Source: Acidobacteriota bacterium
GTDB taxonomy: Bacteria; Actinomycetota; Actinomycetes; Actinomycetales; Microbacteriaceae
Direction: 5' to 3'
DNA length: 47,818 bases
Assembly: GCA_019352055.1 (NCBI GenBank)
Contig: JABBOB010000015.1
Coordinates: 331 to 48,148 of the forward strand
Shown: piece by piece, positions 8,012 to 20,280 of the stretch
How positions within the stretch are numbered: position 1 is the stretch's first letter
Layout: each line of letters starts with the position of its first letter
Program-made: the position numbers and the translations under genes
Notes under the pieces: model-generated
The model's input: only the letters and a program-made list of their open reading frames with translations
Database searches by the model: none
Told to the model about the DNA's origin: nothing

Positions 8012-8908
8012 TCAGGCGCGGCGCCTCGTCGCCAGCACCACCAGCACGTTCGCGCCGCACACGGCGGCGATGCCGCCGAGCTGCACGGGAGCCAGCAGCT
8101 GGTGCAGCACGAGCAGGCCGAAGACGGCCGCAGCGACCGGGTGCAGGCTCTGCAGCATCCCGAAGAGCGATCGTGGCATGCGGCGCAGCACGAGGAGGTC
8201 GATCGAGTACGGGAGCGCGCTCGACAGCAGACCGGTCACCCCGCCGAGCAGCAGCACGCGCGGCAGGTCCGCCGAGGGGACCGCGAGCAGCAGCAGCACG
8301 AGACCCGGCAGGGTCAGCACCGTCCCGGTCAGGCTCGCGACCGCGGTGCCGGTGACGCCGGGGAGCGATCCTGCTCGCTGGTTCAGCAGGATGTAGGCCG
8401 CCCACAGCACCGCCGCCGCGCCGCCGAGCAGCAGGCCGACGACGTCGGGGCGCGCGCCGTCGAACGGATCGGTGATCAGCACCACCCCGGCGAGGGCGAG
8501 CGCCCCGCAGCCCGCGCGCGCCGCGACCGCGCGGCCGCTCGTGAAGCCCGCGCCGAGCAGCGCGACACCGAGCGGGCCGAGGAACTCGACCGTGACGCCC
8601 AGGCCGAGGCCGATCCGCTGCACCGCCGAGTAGAGCGAGAAGTTCATCCCCACGAGCACGACGCCGAGCAGCACCGCGGGAAGCAGCCGCCGCATCCCCA
8701 GGCGGCGGAGCGGGGGGCGCGCGACCGCGAGCAGGGCGATCGCAGACACCACCTGCCGCATGGCGGTGACGCCGAAGGGCCCGACGAGGGGGAAGAGCGT
8801 CGCCCCGACCGCGGCACCCGCCTGGACCGACGAGGCGCTGAGCGCCACCGCGGCGATCGGGCCGCCCTCCTCCCGCCGCGAGGGGGACGGTCCGTCTCCC
8901 GCATGCAC
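8012..8908 (-). CDS. EamA/DMT superfamily transporter (RhtA-like)
   Basis: A 298-residue protein with about ten hydrophobic helices in two homologous halves, typical of the drug/metabolite transporter superfamily. The internal duplication is seen in the helix pattern around [15 protein letters not shown] and again [22 protein letters not shown]. The second stretch, with [14 protein letters not shown], resembles RhtA-type exporters of threonine and homoserine. The substrate here cannot be told. The GTG at 8908 was chosen because TACGCT (8915-8920 on the minus strand) lies 6 nt upstream, giving a leaderless start. Beginning instead at 8959 would leave only 2 bp to uvrB on the other strand. Confidence 0.8.
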   Translation of the reverse strand: MHAGDGPSPSRREEGGPIAAVALSASSVQAGAAVGATLFPLVGPFGVTAMRQVVSAIALLAVARPPLRRLGMRRLLPAVLLGVVLVGMNFSLYSAVQRIGLGLGVTVEFLGPLGVALLGAGFTSGRAVAARAGCGALALAGVVLITDPFDGARPDVVGLLLGGAAAVLWAAYILLNQRAGSLPGVTGTAVASLTGTVLTLPGLVLLLLAVPSADLPRVLLLGGVTGLLSSALPYSIDLLVLRRMPRSLFGMLQSLHPVAAAVFGLLVLHQLLAPVQLGGIAAVCGANVLVVLATRRRA

Positions 8909-8914
8909 GCCTGC

Positions 8915-8920
8915 AGCGTA
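8915..8920 (-). promoter_or_regulatory. -10 element for the leaderless EamA gene
   Basis: TACGCT on the minus strand, 6 nt before the GTG at 8908. It is the same hexamer as in front of coaE. It sits back-to-back with the uvrB -10, 28 bp away. Confidence 0.5.
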
Positions 8921-8948
8921 CGGGCGCAGCGGTGTCGCACCCCCGTCG

Positions 8949-8954
8949 TAGCGT
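8949..8954 (+). promoter_or_regulatory. -10 element for leaderless uvrB
   Basis: TAGCGT ends 7 nt before the uvrB ATG at 8962, with no Shine-Dalgarno sequence in between. I saw no SOS box (the actinobacterial GAACnnnnGTTC type) in the 53 bp between the two start codons. Confidence 0.5.
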
Positions 8955-8961
8955 TGCACGC

Positions 8962-11046
8962 ATGCGACCCACGCGTGCCGTTCGCCCGTTCGAGGTGATC
9001 AGCGAGTACACGCCCAGCGGCGACCAGCCCGCGGCGATCGCGGACCTCACCCGCCGCGTCAAGGCCGGCGAGCCCGACATCGTGCTCCTCGGCGCGACCG
9101 GCACCGGCAAGTCCGCGACGACCGCCTGGCTGATCGAGCAGGTGCAGCGCCCCACCCTGGTGCTCGCGCACAACAAGACCCTCGCCGCGCAGCTCGCCAA
9201 CGAGTTCCGCGAGCTGATGCCGAACAACGCGGTCGAGTACTTCGTCTCCTACTACGACTACTACCAGCCCGAGGCCTACGTCCCGCAGACGGACACCTTC
9301 ATCGAGAAGGACTCCTCGATCAACGCGGAGGTGGAGCGCCTCCGGCACTCGACGACGAACTCGCTGCTGAGCAGACGGGACGTCATCGTCGTGTCGACCG
9401 TGTCGTGCATCTACGGCCTCGGCGCGGCGGAGGAGTACCTGGGCGCCATGGTCGCGCTGCAGGTGGGCCAGCGGATGACCCGGGACTCGCTGATCCGCGG
9501 GTTCATCGCGATGCAGTACCAGCGGAACGACTTCGACTTCTCGCGAGGCCGCTTCCGCGTGCGCGGCGACACCATCGAGATCATCCCGGTCTACGAGGAG
9601 CACGCGGTCCGGATCGAGATGTTCGGCGACGAGATCGAAGCGCTGTACTCGCTGCACCCGCTCACGGGCGAGGTGCTGAAGAAGCTCGACGCGGTGTCGA
9701 TCTTCCCGGCGACGCACTACGCGGCGAGCCCGGCGACGATGCAGCGCGCGATGGGCACGATCCGCACCGAGCTCGACGAGCGCCTCGGCGTCCTGAAGCG
9801 CGAGAGCAAGCTCCTCGAGGAGCAGCGCCTCCGCATGCGCACCGGATTCGACCTCGAGATGATGGAGCAGATCGGGTTCTGCAACGGGATCGAGAACTAC
9901 TCCCGGCACATCGACGGCCGTGCTCCCGGCGAGGCGCCGCACTGCCTGCTCGACTACTTCCCGGACGACTTCCTGACGGTCATCGACGAGTCGCACGTGA
10001 CCGTGCCGCAGATCGGGGCCATGTACGAGGGCGACGCCTCGCGCAAGCGGGTCCTCGTCGAGCACGGGTTCCGGCTCCCGTCGGCGATGGACAACCGGCC
10101 GCTGACCTGGGAGGAGTTCTCCGATCGGGTCGGCCAGACCGTCTACCTCTCGGCGACGCCCGGCCGCTACGAGCTCGGGATGGCGGACGGCGTGGTGGAG
10201 CAGATCATCCGCCCCACCGGACTGATCGACCCCGAGATCGTGATCAAGCCGTCGAAGGGCCGCGTCGACGACCTGCTGGAGGAGATCCACAAGCGCGCCG
10301 AGAAGCACGAGCGCGTGCTGGTCACGACCCTGACGAAGAAGAGCGCGGAGGACCTCACCGACTTCCTCGGCGAGGCCGGTGTCCGGGTGCGCTACCTGCA
10401 CGCGGACGTCGACACGCTCCGCCGCGTCGAGCTGCTGACCGAGCTGCGCCAGGGCGTCTACGACGTGCTGATCGGCATCAACCTCCTGCGCGAGGGCCTC
10501 GACCTGCCCGAGGTCTCGCTCGTCGCGATCCTCGACGCGGACAAGGAGGGGTTCCTCCGGTCGTCCACCTCCCTGATCCAGACGATCGGGCGCGCGGCCC
10601 GCAACGTCTCGGGCGAGGTGCACATGTACGCCGACGTGATCACGGACTCGATGGCGCGGGCGATCGACGAGACGAACCGCAGGCGCGAGAAGCAGGTGGC
10701 CTACAACACCTCGCACGGGATCGACCCGCAGCCGTTGCGCAAGAAGATCGCCGACATCACCGACCAGCTGGCGCGGGAGGCCGCGGACACCGCGGCCCTG
10801 CTCTCGAAGGACGGCGGCAAGAAGCGCGCGCCCGTGCCGAACCTCCGGCGGGAGGTCACGGGCGGTCATCGCGGCCCGGCGGCGGCCGGGGCCGCCGAGC
10901 TCGAGGGCATCATCGCGGAGCTGAACACCCAGATGCTGCAGGCCGCGAGCGAACTGAAGTTCGAGCTCGCCGGCCGTCTCCGCGACGAGCTGTCCGAGCT
11001 GAAGGGAGAGCTGCGGCAGATGTCGAAGGCCGGTCACCTGGTCTGA
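8962..11046 (+). CDS. uvrB: Excinuclease ABC subunit B
   Basis: A 694-residue DNA-damage verification helicase of nucleotide excision repair, which receives DNA from UvrA2 and forms the pre-incision complex for UvrC. The order seen is Walker [12 protein letters not shown] (about residues 44-54), the beta-hairpin that inserts between strands ([17 protein letters not shown]), the DESH Walker B, helicase motifs ending in QTIGRAARN, and a C-terminal UVR domain ([20 protein letters not shown]) that contacts UvrC. The ATG at 8962 begins the typical [17 protein letters not shown] terminus. An in-frame codon at 8932 is rejected because it precedes the -10 element. Downstream it converges with the galactofuranosyltransferase gene. 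Confidence 0.98.
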   Translation: MRPTRAVRPFEVISEYTPSGDQPAAIADLTRRVKAGEPDIVLLGATGTGKSATTAWLIEQVQRPTLVLAHNKTLAAQLANEFRELMPNNAVEYFVSYYDYYQPEAYVPQTDTFIEKDSSINAEVERLRHSTTNSLLSRRDVIVVSTVSCIYGLGAAEEYLGAMVALQVGQRMTRDSLIRGFIAMQYQRNDFDFSRGRFRVRGDTIEIIPVYEEHAVRIEMFGDEIEALYSLHPLTGEVLKKLDAVSIFPATHYAASPATMQRAMGTIRTELDERLGVLKRESKLLEEQRLRMRTGFDLEMMEQIGFCNGIENYSRHIDGRAPGEAPHCLLDYFPDDFLTVIDESHVTVPQIGAMYEGDASRKRVLVEHGFRLPSAMDNRPLTWEEFSDRVGQTVYLSATPGRYELGMADGVVEQIIRPTGLIDPEIVIKPSKGRVDDLLEEIHKRAEKHERVLVTTLTKKSAEDLTDFLGEAGVRVRYLHADVDTLRRVELLTELRQGVYDVLIGINLLREGLDLPEVSLVAILDADKEGFLRSSTSLIQTIGRAARNVSGEVHMYADVITDSMARAIDETNRRREKQVAYNTSHGIDPQPLRKKIADITDQLAREAADTAALLSKDGGKKRAPVPNLRREVTGGHRGPAAAGAAELEGIIAELNTQMLQAASELKFELAGRLRDELSELKGELRQMSKAGHLV

Positions 11047-11062
11047 CGTGCTCGGCGGCAGG

Positions 11063-12907
11063 TCAGCCGCTGAAGCGCCTGGCCCACGCGGCCGGGGACG
11101 CGAGCGCCACCGCGGCGGCCCGATAGCTCGCCGCCGTGCGGTTCCATCGGACGACGAGCCGCAGGTGCAGCAGGAGCGCCTCCCGCAGGCCGACGAGGAG
11201 CGCCCGCCGGTCGGTCTCGAACAGGAAGACGGCGTCGCCGTCGGCGGTGGGCGCGACGATCCGGCCGTGCCGCGCGAGCACCCACCAGTCGGCTCGCGCG
11301 GCGCGCACCACGGGGCCGGTCGCACCGGTGAGCAGCTGCCGGGCCACCATGGCCGCAGCCCACGGGGCGAGGAGCACGCCGCTCGGTCCGGTGCTCGGTC
11401 CGTACACGGTCCTGGCCTCGCGGGCGGTGCTCGCGGGCAGCCGCGGCAGCGCCGGCTCGGAAGCCGCGATCCCCCGGGCGCGGGCGAGCGCGCCCGGGCG
11501 ATCCAGCGCCCCCGGGCCGGCGAGCGCCGCGCGGATCCCCGCATGCCGCAGCCGGGCCGCCGGGTACTGCTTCGCCAGCAGCTGCTTCACATCGAGCGCG
11601 AGGCTGTGGCCGGCGACCCGCGGGGCCGCCCCACCGTGCAGCATGGCGACGACGACGCGGTTGCGGGCGTGGAAGAACGCCTGCCACTCCACCGAGTCGT
11701 CCTTCGTCCGGAACGCGACGTGCCAGACCGCGCTGCTCGGCAGGCTCACGGTCGGCGTACCCGACTCGGCGGCGCGGAGGCTGTACTCGGCGTCGTCCCA
11801 CTTCAGGAACAACGGCAGCACGAAGCCGATCCGGCGCACGATCTCGAGCGGGAACTGGCACATCCACCAGCCGTTGTAGTCGGCGTCCCGGCGCTCGTGC
11901 AGCCAGGGCGCGGCGGGCAGCGGGACGGCCGCGTGGTCGTGCGTCGAGGTGCGCTCGTCGGCGGCGGCCCACCAGAACACCCCGCGCACCACCCGCTCGG
12001 CGGCTGCCTGCACGGTGCCCGGCTCGCCGAGGTCGAGCATCTGCCCGCCGACGATGGTCGGCACGCTCGTGCAGCGGCCGAAGGCGATCGAGCGCAGCAC
12101 CGACGCGGGCTCCACCTCGATGTCGTCGTCGAGGAAGACCACGACGTCGGCGCGCTGCTCGAGCGCGGCCTCCTGCATGAGGCGCGAGTAGCCGCCCGAG
12201 CCTCCGAGATTGGCCTGCCGGAGCATCCGGAGGATCCCGTCGAGCGCCTCCGCGGCCTCGCGCACCGCCGGGTCGTCCGCCACGGGTGCCGTGCCCTGGT
12301 CGACGACGACGACCCGGGCGACCTGGCGCAGCAGTCCGGGCGCGGAGGCGAATCGCCGGAGGTTCGCGGCGACGAACGGGCCTCGGTCCATGGTCGGCAT
12401 GCCGAGCACCGCCAGGCCCCCGCGCACCGGCGCGAGGTCGACGGACCAGGTGCCCTCGAGCACCTCGACCTCCGCGGCCGCCGTCACCTCGAACCACACG
12501 AAGCCCCCCGACGGGTCGCCGAGCGGGAGCTCGGTGCGGAGCACGCCGTCCGCAGCGACGGCCAGCCGGGCCGTCTCGGCGATCGCGCCGCGCGCCGACG
12601 ACCGCATCGTCGCGACCTGGGCAGCGCCGCTCAGCCGGAGGTCGAGCCGCACCCGGGTCGCGGCGGTGGCGTGTCGCCAGACGGCCGCGGGGAACGCGTT
12701 GAAGTAGGCGCCGAACGACGCCGTGCCGCCGGCCGGCACGAGTGTCCGCGCCCGCAGGCCCGACGGGGTCGCGACGGCCGGTCCGAAGACCGCGCCCGTC
12801 GCATACAGGACGTCGGCGGGCACCCCGCCGTCGAGCGGGCCGATGACGTCCTGCACGACGGTCCAGGAGGGGTCGACGGTCGGGTCGGGATCCGGAGCCG
12901 CTGCCAT
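11063..12907 (-). CDS. GlfT2-like galactofuranosyltransferase (GT2)
   Basis: A 614-residue GT-A fold glycosyltransferase resembling mycobacterial GlfT2, which polymerises galactofuranose from UDP-Galf. The N-terminal 150 residues look like a beta-rich domain. The catalytic part has the metal-binding triple Asp in FLDDDIEVEP (260-262), DYNGWWMCQFP, the acidic KWDDAEYSLR (D371, D372) and the metal-binding His in AVWHVAF (396). These match the order and approximate numbering I recall for GlfT2 (D256-258, D371/D372, H396). The C-terminal 180 residues are mostly helical. There is no signal peptide. The ATG at 12907 is supported by TAAGCT 7 nt upstream; a GTG at 12976 would overlap the divergent gene. 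Microbacteriaceae are not expected to have mycobacterial arabinogalactan, so the acceptor is unknown. It is divergent from a CDP-glycerol transferase-like gene. Confidence 0.85.
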   Translation of the reverse strand: MAAAPDPDPTVDPSWTVVQDVIGPLDGGVPADVLYATGAVFGPAVATPSGLRARTLVPAGGTASFGAYFNAFPAAVWRHATAATRVRLDLRLSGAAQVATMRSSARGAIAETARLAVAADGVLRTELPLGDPSGGFVWFEVTAAAEVEVLEGTWSVDLAPVRGGLAVLGMPTMDRGPFVAANLRRFASAPGLLRQVARVVVVDQGTAPVADDPAVREAAEALDGILRMLRQANLGGSGGYSRLMQEAALEQRADVVVFLDDDIEVEPASVLRSIAFGRCTSVPTIVGGQMLDLGEPGTVQAAAERVVRGVFWWAAADERTSTHDHAAVPLPAAPWLHERRDADYNGWWMCQFPLEIVRRIGFVLPLFLKWDDAEYSLRAAESGTPTVSLPSSAVWHVAFRTKDDSVEWQAFFHARNRVVVAMLHGGAAPRVAGHSLALDVKQLLAKQYPAARLRHAGIRAALAGPGALDRPGALARARGIAASEPALPRLPASTAREARTVYGPSTGPSGVLLAPWAAAMVARQLLTGATGPVVRAARADWWVLARHGRIVAPTADGDAVFLFETDRRALLVGLREALLLHLRLVVRWNRTAASYRAAAVALASPAAWARRFSG

Positions 12908-12914
12908 CCCGGCA

Positions 12915-12920
12915 AGCTTA
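12915..12920 (-). promoter_or_regulatory. -10 element for the leaderless GlfT2-like gene
   Basis: TAAGCT on the minus strand, exactly 7 nt before the ATG at 12907. The same hexamer occurs in front of uvrA. Confidence 0.5.
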
Positions 12921-12955
12921 CGAGGGAGGGACGGTGCGGCGCCTCCAGCGCTGGA

Positions 12956-12961
12956 TACACT
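12956..12961 (+). promoter_or_regulatory. -10 element for the leaderless CDP-glycerol transferase-like gene
   Basis: TACACT ends 8 nt before the ATG at 12970. It decides between this ATG and an in-frame GTG at 12934, which lies upstream of the element. Confidence 0.5.
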
Positions 12962-12969
12962 CGCACCCG

Positions 12970-14223
12970 ATGCCACCGACCCTCCACGGCCTGCGGCGCC
13001 GCGCTCAGAGCCGGGCGATCACTGCGGTGCGGCGATCGCGGTTCTTCCCGCGGTCGATGATCGACCGGCTCGGCGACGACGCGAGTTTCGCGGAGGGCGG
13101 GCTCGACGGCCGGGTGATCGTCTTCTTCCCGGGGCCGCCCGACCAGCTGTACCAGCTGCTGCCGTGGCTGCCGACGCTGGAGGCCCTCGACGCGGCCCAG
13201 GGCGTGTCGGTCGTCTGCCAGGACTCGCGGGTCGCCGCGGGGATCCGCGAGCGCACGACCGTCCGCGTCGTCACCTTCGCGCGCTACGGCGCCCTCGACG
13301 GCGTCATCGGCAGGAGCGACGTCGCCCTGGCGCTCTACGTCGGGCACGCCTCCGCGAACTTCGAGTGCCTCCGCTTCGCATCGCTGCTGCACGCCTACAT
13401 CGGGCACGGCGACAGCGACAAGGGGGTGTCCGCGTCGAACCAGCTGAAGGCCTACGACGCCGTCTTCGCGCCGGGCCAGGCCGCGATCGACCGCATCAAC
13501 GCGCGGCTGATGCGGTTCGACGCCGAACGGCGGTGCGTGATCGTCGGTCAGCCCACCACCCTCTCCGCCCCGCCGCTCGACGCTCCAGCGCTCGGGCAGC
13601 GCACCACGGTGCTCTACGCGCCGACCTGGGAGGGCGCACAGCCCTCGGTCGCGTACAGCTCGGTCCTCACGCACGGGCTCCCGCTGGTCGAGTCGCTGCT
13701 CGCCGACAGCCGCTACCGCGTGCTCTACCGGCCGCACCCGCTCATCGGCGTGACCTCCGGCGACTACGCCGGAGCGAACGCCGCGATCCAGGCCGCTGTG
13801 CGCCAGGCGGGTGCGGATCACCGGGTCATCGCTGCGGACGACGAGCCGCTCGAGACGAGCTTCGCCCGCGCCGAGGTGCTCGTCTGCGACGTCTCCGCGG
13901 TGGCGACCGCGTGGCTCCCGTCGCTGCGGCCGCTCGTCGTGACCGCGGCGGCCGGCGGAGCAGCGGTGAGCGCCGACTCGGGCATGCTCGCTCGCGTCCG
14001 GCGGCTCGCACCCGCCGAGGCGGGGCGGGCGCCGGCGGTGCTGGCCGCGGAGCTCGCCGACGAGGGCGGCAGGGGCGTGCTCGAGGAGCTCGTCGCCTAC
14101 TACCTCTCGCCGTACTGGCCGGATCGCTCGATCGAGCGCTTCGTGCAGGTGAGCACCGAGCTCGTCGGCGAGCGCGACCGGCTGCGCGCGGCCCTGGTCG
14201 CCGCCGGCGCCACCGGCACCTGA
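12970..14223 (+). CDS. CDP-glycerol glycerophosphotransferase (TagB/TagF) family protein
   Basis: A 417-residue cytosolic GT-B-like transferase of the family that moves glycerol-phosphate from CDP-glycerol onto lipid-linked wall polymers (teichoic acid priming or polymerisation). Family marks are the GHGDSDKG region (about 145-152, corresponding to the catalytic HG motif), YAPTWEG (216-222), YRPHP (253-257) and the late VLVCDVSAVATAW segment where family members carry a conserved Asp-Ser. It has no membrane helix, so attachment would be peripheral. It is divergent from the GlfT2-like gene with 62 bp between start codons; together they suggest a wall glycopolymer with Galf and phosphate units. 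Whether it primes, polymerises or uses another CDP-polyol cannot be told. Confidence 0.8.
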   Translation: MPPTLHGLRRRAQSRAITAVRRSRFFPRSMIDRLGDDASFAEGGLDGRVIVFFPGPPDQLYQLLPWLPTLEALDAAQGVSVVCQDSRVAAGIRERTTVRVVTFARYGALDGVIGRSDVALALYVGHASANFECLRFASLLHAYIGHGDSDKGVSASNQLKAYDAVFAPGQAAIDRINARLMRFDAERRCVIVGQPTTLSAPPLDAPALGQRTTVLYAPTWEGAQPSVAYSSVLTHGLPLVESLLADSRYRVLYRPHPLIGVTSGDYAGANAAIQAAVRQAGADHRVIAADDEPLETSFARAEVLVCDVSAVATAWLPSLRPLVVTAAAGGAAVSADSGMLARVRRLAPAEAGRAPAVLAAELADEGGRGVLEELVAYYLSPYWPDRSIERFVQVSTELVGERDRLRAALVAAGATGT

Positions 14224-14274
14224 GCGAGGCCCTCGCTCTCAGGGGAACCGCGCGGGCCTGTCGGTGGGGCTCCT

Positions 14275-14280
14275 TAAGCT
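14275..14280 (+). promoter_or_regulatory. -10 element for leaderless uvrA
   Basis: TAAGCT ends 6 nt before the GTG start of uvrA. There is no purine-rich ribosome binding site between them. Confidence 0.5.
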
Positions 14281-14286
14281 TTCCCG

Positions 14287-17172
<2,886 letters not shown>

Positions 17173-17191
17173 CGGAGGCCTGGGCCTAGCC

Positions 17192-19153
17192 ATGGCGGAG
17201 ACGGTCAGCTGGCGTCCGAGGACGGGGGAGATCCCCACGTCGCCCGGCGTCTACCGGTTCCGGGACCCCCGAGGGCGCGTGCTCTACGTGGGGAAGGCCA
17301 AGAACCTCCGCGCTCGGCTCAGCAACTACTTCCAGCCCCTCAGGGCGCTGCACGAGCGCACCCGGCGCATGGTGCTCACCGCGGCGAGCGTCGAGTGGAC
17401 GGTGGTCGGCACCGAGTTCGAGGCGCTCCAGCTCGAGTACAGCTGGATCAAGGAGTTCTCGCCGCCGTTCAACGTGCAGTTCCGCGACGACAAGTCCTAC
17501 CCGTACCTCGCCATCACGATGGGAGACGAGGTGCCGCGCGTGCTGATCACGCGCAACCGCAAGCTCAAGGGCGCCAAGTACTTCGGGCCCTACACGAAGA
17601 TCTGGGCGATCCGGGAGACGCTCGACCTGATGCTCAAGGTCTTCCCGGTGCGCAGCTGTTCCGACACCACGTACCGCCGGGCGGAGCAGACGGGACGGCC
17701 GTGCCTGCTCGGCGACATCGGGAAGTGCGCGGCGCCGTGCGTCGGGCGCATCCCGAAGGACGCGCACCGCGACCTCGCGCAGGACCTCGCGACCTTCATG
17801 GGCGGGGGCGACCAGCGCTTCCGCAGCGACCTCACCAAGCGGATGCAGGACGCATCGGCCGCTCTGAACTTCGAGGAGGCCGCCCGGCTCCGCGACGCCA
17901 TCGGCGCGATGGACGCGGCGCTGTCGAAGAGCGCCGTAGTGCTGCGCGAGGACGTCGACACCGACGTGTTCGGCATCGCCGACGACGAGCTCGCCGCGAG
18001 CGTGCAGCAGTTCATCGTCCGCGGCGGCCGCATCCGCGGCACGCGCAGCTGGGTGGTCGACAAGGAGCTCGACGTCCCGCTCGGCGAGCTCGTCGAGACC
18101 GTGCTGCGGAACGCCTACGACGAGGACGTCCACCCGCCCCGGGAGGTGCTCGTCCCCGAGCTGCCCGAGGACGCCGACGAGCTCGCGACGTGGCTGTCGC
18201 AGCGCCGCGCGGAGGGGCGCGAGGCGGAGGGGCTGCGGGGGAGCGGGCGCACCCGGCTGCATGTCGCGGAGCGCGGAGAGAAGGCGCAGCTCGCGGAGAC
18301 CGCGGCCCGGAACGCGGCGCACGCCCTGATGCTCTACAAGACACGGCGCAGCGCCGACTTCACCGCGCGATCGCAGGCGATCTCCGACCTCCAGGAGGCG
18401 CTCGGGCTCGACGACGCGCCGTTGCGCATCGAGTGCTTCGACGTCTCCCACCTGTCGGGCACGAACGTCGTCGCGTCGATGGTCGTGTTCGAGGACGGGC
18501 TGCCGCGCAAGGACCAGTACCGGCGGTTCAACGTCGCCTCCACGACCGACGACACCGACTCGATCTACCAGGTGCTGAGCCGCAGGGTCGCGCACCTGGA
18601 CGACGAGGAGGCGCCGCCGTCGCAGCAGGGCACCCGCTTCGCCTACCGTCCGAACCTCCTGCTCGTCGACGGCGGTCAGCCTCAGGTCGCCGCAGCGAAG
18701 CGCGCGCTCGACGACGCGGGGGTGACCGGGGTCGCGCTCGCCGGCATCGCCAAGCGCCTGGAGGAGCTCTGGCAGCCGGACAGCGACTTCCCGGTGATCC
18801 TGCCGAGGAACAGCGACGCGCTCTTCCTCGTACAGCGCCTCCGTGACGAGGCGCACCGGTTCGCCATCACCCACCAGCGTGCGCGCCGGAAGCGCGACAT
18901 CGGCTCGCAGCTGGCCACGGTCCCCGGACTCGGGGAGGCTCGGGTGAAGCAGCTCCTGAAGCACTTCGGGTCCGTCGCGCGGCTCCGGAAGGCCACCGAG
19001 GGGGACGTGGCGGACGTCCCGGGATTCGGGCCCGTGCTCGCAACCGCGGTGGTGGAGCGCCTGCGCGCCCGCGAGGACGTCGACGACCAGGAGGCCGGCG
19101 CGTCGGCGCAGGAGGAGCCGGAGAGGGCGCTCCCGGGTCGCGTCGGCGGATAG
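17192..19153 (+). CDS. uvrC: Excinuclease ABC subunit C
   Basis: A 653-residue nuclease that makes the 3' and 5' cuts around a lesion held by UvrB. The N-terminal GIY-YIG domain begins [22 protein letters not shown] (about residues 20-42). A UVR motif ([13 protein letters not shown]) near residue 230 pairs with UvrB. The RNase H-like nuclease core includes [21 protein letters not shown] and [14 protein letters not shown], and a double helix-hairpin-helix closes the protein ([19 protein letters not shown]). A short poorly conserved Asp/Glu-rich tail follows. It starts 19 nt after uvrA with a GGAGG about 13 nt upstream of the ATG. Its stop codon overlaps the -10 of rapZ. Confidence 0.97.
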   Translation: MAETVSWRPRTGEIPTSPGVYRFRDPRGRVLYVGKAKNLRARLSNYFQPLRALHERTRRMVLTAASVEWTVVGTEFEALQLEYSWIKEFSPPFNVQFRDDKSYPYLAITMGDEVPRVLITRNRKLKGAKYFGPYTKIWAIRETLDLMLKVFPVRSCSDTTYRRAEQTGRPCLLGDIGKCAAPCVGRIPKDAHRDLAQDLATFMGGGDQRFRSDLTKRMQDASAALNFEEAARLRDAIGAMDAALSKSAVVLREDVDTDVFGIADDELAASVQQFIVRGGRIRGTRSWVVDKELDVPLGELVETVLRNAYDEDVHPPREVLVPELPEDADELATWLSQRRAEGREAEGLRGSGRTRLHVAERGEKAQLAETAARNAAHALMLYKTRRSADFTARSQAISDLQEALGLDDAPLRIECFDVSHLSGTNVVASMVVFEDGLPRKDQYRRFNVASTTDDTDSIYQVLSRRVAHLDDEEAPPSQQGTRFAYRPNLLLVDGGQPQVAAAKRALDDAGVTGVALAGIAKRLEELWQPDSDFPVILPRNSDALFLVQRLRDEAHRFAITHQRARRKRDIGSQLATVPGLGEARVKQLLKHFGSVARLRKATEGDVADVPGFGPVLATAVVERLRAREDVDDQEAGASAQEEPERALPGRVGG

Positions 19154-19156
19154 GCT
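19151..19156 (+). promoter_or_regulatory. -10 element for rapZ
   Basis: TAGGCT overlaps the uvrC stop codon and lies 42 nt before the rapZ ATG, giving a leader of about 35 nt that contains a CGGAGGG ribosome binding site. No clear -35 was seen. Confidence 0.4.
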
Positions 19157-19198
19157 GACCTGCGAACGCACCCCGATCGTTCGGAGGGTCCTCCCGCC

Positions 19199-20110
19199 AT
19201 GACGGACGCCACGTCCGACGCCACGGTTCCCGCAGCGGAGCCGTCCGCGCGTTCCGTGCTCGTCGTCACCGGTATGGCCGGAGCCGGCCGCTCCACGGTC
19301 AGCAACGCGCTCGAGGACCTCGGGTGGTACGTGGTCGACAACCTCCCGCCGCAGATGCTGCGGCCGCTGCTGGACCTGGCCGGCCACTCCGACGAGCGGT
19401 TGTCCCGCATCGCCGTGGTCGTCGACGTCCGCGGCGGCCAGCTGCTGAGCGAGCTGAAGGACGCCGCCGAGGCGACAGGTGACGGCGACGGCCCACAGCT
19501 GCGGCTCCTGTTCCTGGAGGCGAACGACGCCGCGCTCGTCCGCCGGTTCGAGGCGGTGCGCCGCCCGCACCCCCTGCAGGGCGGCGGCACGATCCTCGAC
19601 GGGATCACGGCCGAGCGGGCGATGACCGCGGACGTGCGCGAGCAGAGCGACATCATCATCGACACGTCCGAGTTGAACATCCACCAGCTCGCGACGACCA
19701 TCAACGAGCTGTTCGCCGACGACGAGACGCCCGGCGTGCGCGTCACGATCACGAGCTTCGGGTTCAAGTACGGCGTGCCGACCGACGCCGACATGGTCGC
19801 CGACGCGCGGTTCCTCCCGAACCCGTTCTGGGTACCCGAGCTGCGGTCGCACACGGGCAAGGACGCCGACGTCCGCGACTACGTGCTGGGACAGCCGGGT
19901 GCGCTCGAGTTCGTGGAGCGCTACGCCGACGCGCTGCGTCCCGTGCTCGCCGGATACCAGCGCGAGAACAAGAGCCACGCGACCATCGCGATCGGCTGCA
20001 CGGGGGGCAAGCACCGGTCGGTCGCCGTCGTCGAGCGCATGGCCGACCTGATCGCTTCGCAGCCCGGCGTCGTGGTCAGCGTCAAGCACCGGGATCTCGG
20101 GCGGGAGTGA
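19199..20110 (+). CDS. rapZ: RNase adapter RapZ / YvcJ family nucleotide-binding protein
   Basis: A 303-residue P-loop protein. The Walker A GMAGAGRST spans residues 25-33, the Walker B region is IAVVVDVRGG, and the C-terminal domain holds the conserved GCTGGKHRSV and a late Arg/His cluster (SVKHRDLGRE). In E. coli RapZ controls amino-sugar synthesis through an RNase E adapter role. In Gram-positives the homologue binds ATP/GTP but its role is less clear, so the name indicates family only. It lies between uvrC and whiA, the standard actinobacterial neighbourhood, but the YvcK gene that often sits between rapZ and whiA is absent. The ATG at 19199 has GGAGGG 10 nt upstream. Confidence 0.93.
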   Translation: MTDATSDATVPAAEPSARSVLVVTGMAGAGRSTVSNALEDLGWYVVDNLPPQMLRPLLDLAGHSDERLSRIAVVVDVRGGQLLSELKDAAEATGDGDGPQLRLLFLEANDAALVRRFEAVRRPHPLQGGGTILDGITAERAMTADVREQSDIIIDTSELNIHQLATTINELFADDETPGVRVTITSFGFKYGVPTDADMVADARFLPNPFWVPELRSHTGKDADVRDYVLGQPGALEFVERYADALRPVLAGYQRENKSHATIAIGCTGGKHRSVAVVERMADLIASQPGVVVSVKHRDLGRE

Positions 20111-20227
20111 CGGGGCCTGCCGGATGCAGGTCTTGCTGAGCGAGCGCTGAATAGGTGGCGGCGCGCCGTGGGTGCGACACTGGACCACAACGCCGTCACC
20201 CATCCGGCGCCCATCACGTGACAGCAG

Positions 20228-20258
20228 GGGTGACGCCGGGGCGCGGGTGACGCCGGGG
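20228..20258 (+). repeat. Two 14-bp direct repeats upstream of whiA
   Basis: GGGTGACGCCGGGG occurs at 20228-20241 and again at 20245-20258, a 17-bp period, within the 170-bp rapZ-whiA gap. The second copy ends 22 nt before the whiA start codon. A GACAC motif (known WhiA target core in Streptomyces) is at 20176-20180 in the same gap. Function is unknown. Confidence 0.7.
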
Positions 20259-20280
20259 GAGAGACGGGGAGTCGCGAGCA

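Noticed and set aside
8909-8959. Longer N terminus for the EamA transporter from 8959
   Set aside because: It would nearly abut the uvrB start on the other strand and place the TACGCT -10 within the gene; the extra residues are polar and unlike a transporter start.
12908-12976. GTG at 12976 as start of the GlfT2-like gene
   Set aside because: It overlaps the divergent gene's start at 12970, and the -10 at 12915-12920 would lie inside the gene.
14222-14238. GAGCGAGG/CCTCGCTC inverted repeat after the CDP-glycerol transferase-like gene as a terminator
   Set aside because: The arms are separated by only 1 nt so the real stem is about six pairs, no U run follows, and it is weak beside the two strong hairpins in the window. 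Kept only as a possibility.
20176-20180. GACAC as a proven WhiA site
   Set aside because: A 5-base motif is expected by chance many times in this window, and another copy lies at 25091-25095 in an unrelated gap. It is mentioned only as context.
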